Assembly: GCA_003278095.1 (NCBI GenBank)
Contig: QCHB01000008.1
Span: 1 to 64,000 of the forward strand
Direction of reading: 5' to 3'
DNA from: SAR116 cluster bacterium AG-390-L20
Lineage (GTDB): Bacteria; Pseudomonadota; Alphaproteobacteria; Puniceispirillales; Marisalimonadaceae
DNA length: 64,000 bases
This document shows, piece after piece, positions 62,589-64,000 of this stretch. The notes beneath the pieces were generated by a model. That model saw only the letters and a program-made list of their open reading frames with translations. It was not told the origin of the DNA and searched no databases. The position numbers were made by a program, and so were the translations under genes. Numbering within the stretch: the stretch's first letter is position 1; every line of letters starts with the position of its first letter.

Positions 62589-63461
62589 ATGTCTTCAAAA
62601 ACTAATGTTATATCTGCATTAATTAATTTATATAATTGTAAAAGTTTTAAAGTTAATGATTATGAGGATGTTGACAACAAGATCAATAAGAAAGGAACAG
62701 CTTTTGAGAACTTTGTTAAAAAATTATTTATTGACACAAACGATAATGATTTCCTTAATAATATTAAAGATTATTTTTCCCATTTAGGTGATCAAAACCA
62801 TCCACCTGATTTAATTTTAAAAGAAGGTGATGCTTTTGAGATAAAAGAAAAAAAATCAGCTTCTGGAGACATTCAATTAAATAGTTCATTCCTAAGAGAT
62901 ACTCTTAAAATTGATGATCCTAAGTTAACAGATAAATGTAGAAATTGTGAAGATGTGGCATGGAAAGAAAAAGATATTTTTTATGTTATTGGTCATGTTG
63001 ATACAAATAAAAATTTAAAATCTATTTTTTTTGTTCAGGGTATATGCATAGCTTGTCCTACTCATTATTACACAGATCTTTTTAATAGTTTTAAGCAGCA
63101 TATCTATAAAGGAGATTTCTCATTTTCTGAAACTAAAGAACTTGCACGCTTGAATAATATTGACCCTTTAGATTATACGCATCTGAGAGTTAGGTCTATG
63201 TTTTTACTAACACATCCAACTAAAATTTTTAATTTTTTTAAAATAAATAAATCAAGTGATTTAAATGTGTTTTGTTTGATGACAAATAAAAAGTATTCTT
63301 CATTTCAAAAAGATCTTCTTCAAATATTAGAGAAGAAAAATGATATTGAAATTCAAGATAAAAATATTACTTCTCCATTAAATAAAAATAATATTTTGGA
63401 ATGCAAATTTATTCATTTCCACTTAGGAAGCAAAGAGTTGGCTTTTGATTTCAACCCCTAA
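62589..63461 (+). CDS. Type II restriction endonuclease, NgoPII-like
   Basis: A 290-residue protein resembling the NgoPII-type restriction endonucleases, which cut GGCC. The PD-(D/E)xK core is HPPDLILKEGDAFEIKEKK (Asp, then E-I-K). The order N-terminal KGTAFENFVKKLF, core, LNSSFLRDTLKI, then IFYVIGHVD and QGICIACPTHYY fits the family. The partner methyltransferase is convergent and their 3' ends overlap by 39 bases. The GGCC specificity is inferred from family resemblance and is not certain. Confidence 0.82.
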   Translation: MSSKTNVISALINLYNCKSFKVNDYEDVDNKINKKGTAFENFVKKLFIDTNDNDFLNNIKDYFSHLGDQNHPPDLILKEGDAFEIKEKKSASGDIQLNSSFLRDTLKIDDPKLTDKCRNCEDVAWKEKDIFYVIGHVDTNKNLKSIFFVQGICIACPTHYYTDLFNSFKQHIYKGDFSFSETKELARLNNIDPLDYTHLRVRSMFLLTHPTKIFNFFKINKSSDLNVFCLMTNKKYSSFQKDLLQILEKKNDIEIQDKNITSPLNKNNILECKFIHFHLGSKELAFDFNP

Positions 63462-63998
63462 AGTCTCTGCTAGCTTGACTGGAACAGCATTTCCAATCAT
63501 TTTATAAGCATCAGCGACTTGTTCATAAAAAAATACAAAATCATCTGGAAAAGTTTGAATTCTAGCACATTCTCTGACTGATAATCGTCTATATTTATCT
63601 ATATTTTTTTTACAAAATTGAAATAAATCTTTTTCAACTTTTTTCATTTTGGGCGCATTAGGGTGTAATGGGGCATGCCTACCTCCTGCCTGTATAGTAA
63701 AAGACGGCTCGTCCCAACCCCTTACGCGATTTCTAGACATAAAAATTGTAGAGAAGCTTCCTATCATGAATTCATTATTAGAAACTTGATTACTATCAGT
63801 GATATGATTTTGAAAGTTACTTTTATTTTTTTCTAACGCTGGTTTTGGGTTTGGCAAGTCTGATAGTGCATCCTTTAATGTTTTATTAGGTTTAAAAAGA
63901 CCAATTGATGGAAATATAAAATTCTTTTTCACATCATTTCTTATTCCAATTATGAAAACTCTTTTTCGGTTTTGAGGAACATTGTAATCAACGGCATC
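63423..63998 (-). CDS. DNA 5-cytosine methyltransferase, cut by the window edge
   Basis: The C-terminal 191 residues of a C5 methyltransferase, with the N-terminus beyond position 64000. In frame from the edge it has motif VIII DYNVPQNRKRVFIIGIR, the recognition-region start GWDEPSFTIQAGGRH, motif IX RRLSVRECARIQTFPDDF and motif X AYKMIGNAVPV. The GTG at 63932 is not the real start, because conserved motif VIII lies upstream of it. The catalytic PCQ motif is outside the window. It is the partner of the convergent restriction gene and should protect host sites. Confidence 0.93.
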   Translation of the reverse strand, partial: DAVDYNVPQNRKRVFIIGIRNDVKKNFIFPSIGLFKPNKTLKDALSDLPNPKPALEKNKSNFQNHITDSNQVSNNEFMIGSFSTIFMSRNRVRGWDEPSFTIQAGGRHAPLHPNAPKMKKVEKDLFQFCKKNIDKYRRLSVRECARIQTFPDDFVFFYEQVADAYKMIGNAVPVKLAETLGVEIKSQLFAS

Positions 63999-64000
63999 AA

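Noticed and set aside
63423-63932. A complete short methyltransferase starting at GTG 63932.
   Set aside because: The same frame continues upstream to the window edge and encodes conserved motif VIII, so the gene is a partial large methyltransferase.

Overview
The window is AT-rich (roughly 30% G+C by eye) and densely coded on both strands. The families present (phytanoyl-CoA dioxygenases, MmgE/PrpD, acyl-CoA carboxylase, DUF3422, RraA-like, N-formylglutamate amidohydrolase, extensin-like) together with the base composition suggest a free-living marine alphaproteobacterium with a small AT-rich genome. The exact clade cannot be named from this stretch. No rRNA, tRNA, CRISPR array, IS element or integrase was seen.

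Layout. (1) 0-3.8 kb: a leftward thiM-thiE-SDR-MFS operon behind a clear TPP riboswitch. (2) 3.9-8.6 kb: a class III adenylate cyclase fused to an alpha/beta hydrolase, then an acyl-CoA dehydrogenase and an ADP-forming acyl-CoA synthetase. (3) 8.7-16.7 kb: a tightly packed signalling operon made of an MBL-fold hydrolase, a stand-alone cyclic-nucleotide-binding domain, an 1827-residue hybrid histidine kinase with ten tandem PAS-like repeats, a single-domain receiver, and a receiver-cyclase lacking the usual transition-state arginine. (4) 16.7-49 kb: mostly catabolic and housekeeping genes (glucokinase, RraA-like, two PhyH oxygenases, aldose dehydrogenase, GST, SMP-30, uracil-DNA glycosylase, enolase-superfamily enzyme, cupin, VOC, MmgE/PrpD, M20 amidase, carboxyltransferase plus carrier, ALDH). 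Among these are a protein with seven identical 54-bp repeats, a decayed secreted nuclease, a small gene interrupted by TGA, and an HtrA-like protein that has lost its whole catalytic triad.

(5) 49-64 kb looks like an accessory island. It holds small secreted and membrane proteins, a frameshifted ADP-ribosylglycohydrolase, and a five-gene membrane operon (52.5-57.3 kb). That operon encodes a MotA/TolQ/ZorA-like channel subunit with a long coiled-coil tail, a MotB/ExbD-like subunit with a glutamate in its membrane helix, a membrane-anchored vWA-like protein, a four-helix membrane protein and a small membrane protein. Next come an NrtR-type Nudix regulator with two well-formed operators and an ADP-ribosylglycohydrolase, then a cassette of an unknown gene, a MerR-like regulator and an HNH endonuclease, and finally a type II restriction-modification pair (NgoPII-like nuclease and a 5-cytosine methyltransferase cut by the window edge).

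The best candidate for an undescribed system is the five-gene proton-channel-like operon, set between ADP-ribose-related genes and nuclease/R-M genes. A role as a cell-envelope or anti-phage machine is inference from architecture and context.
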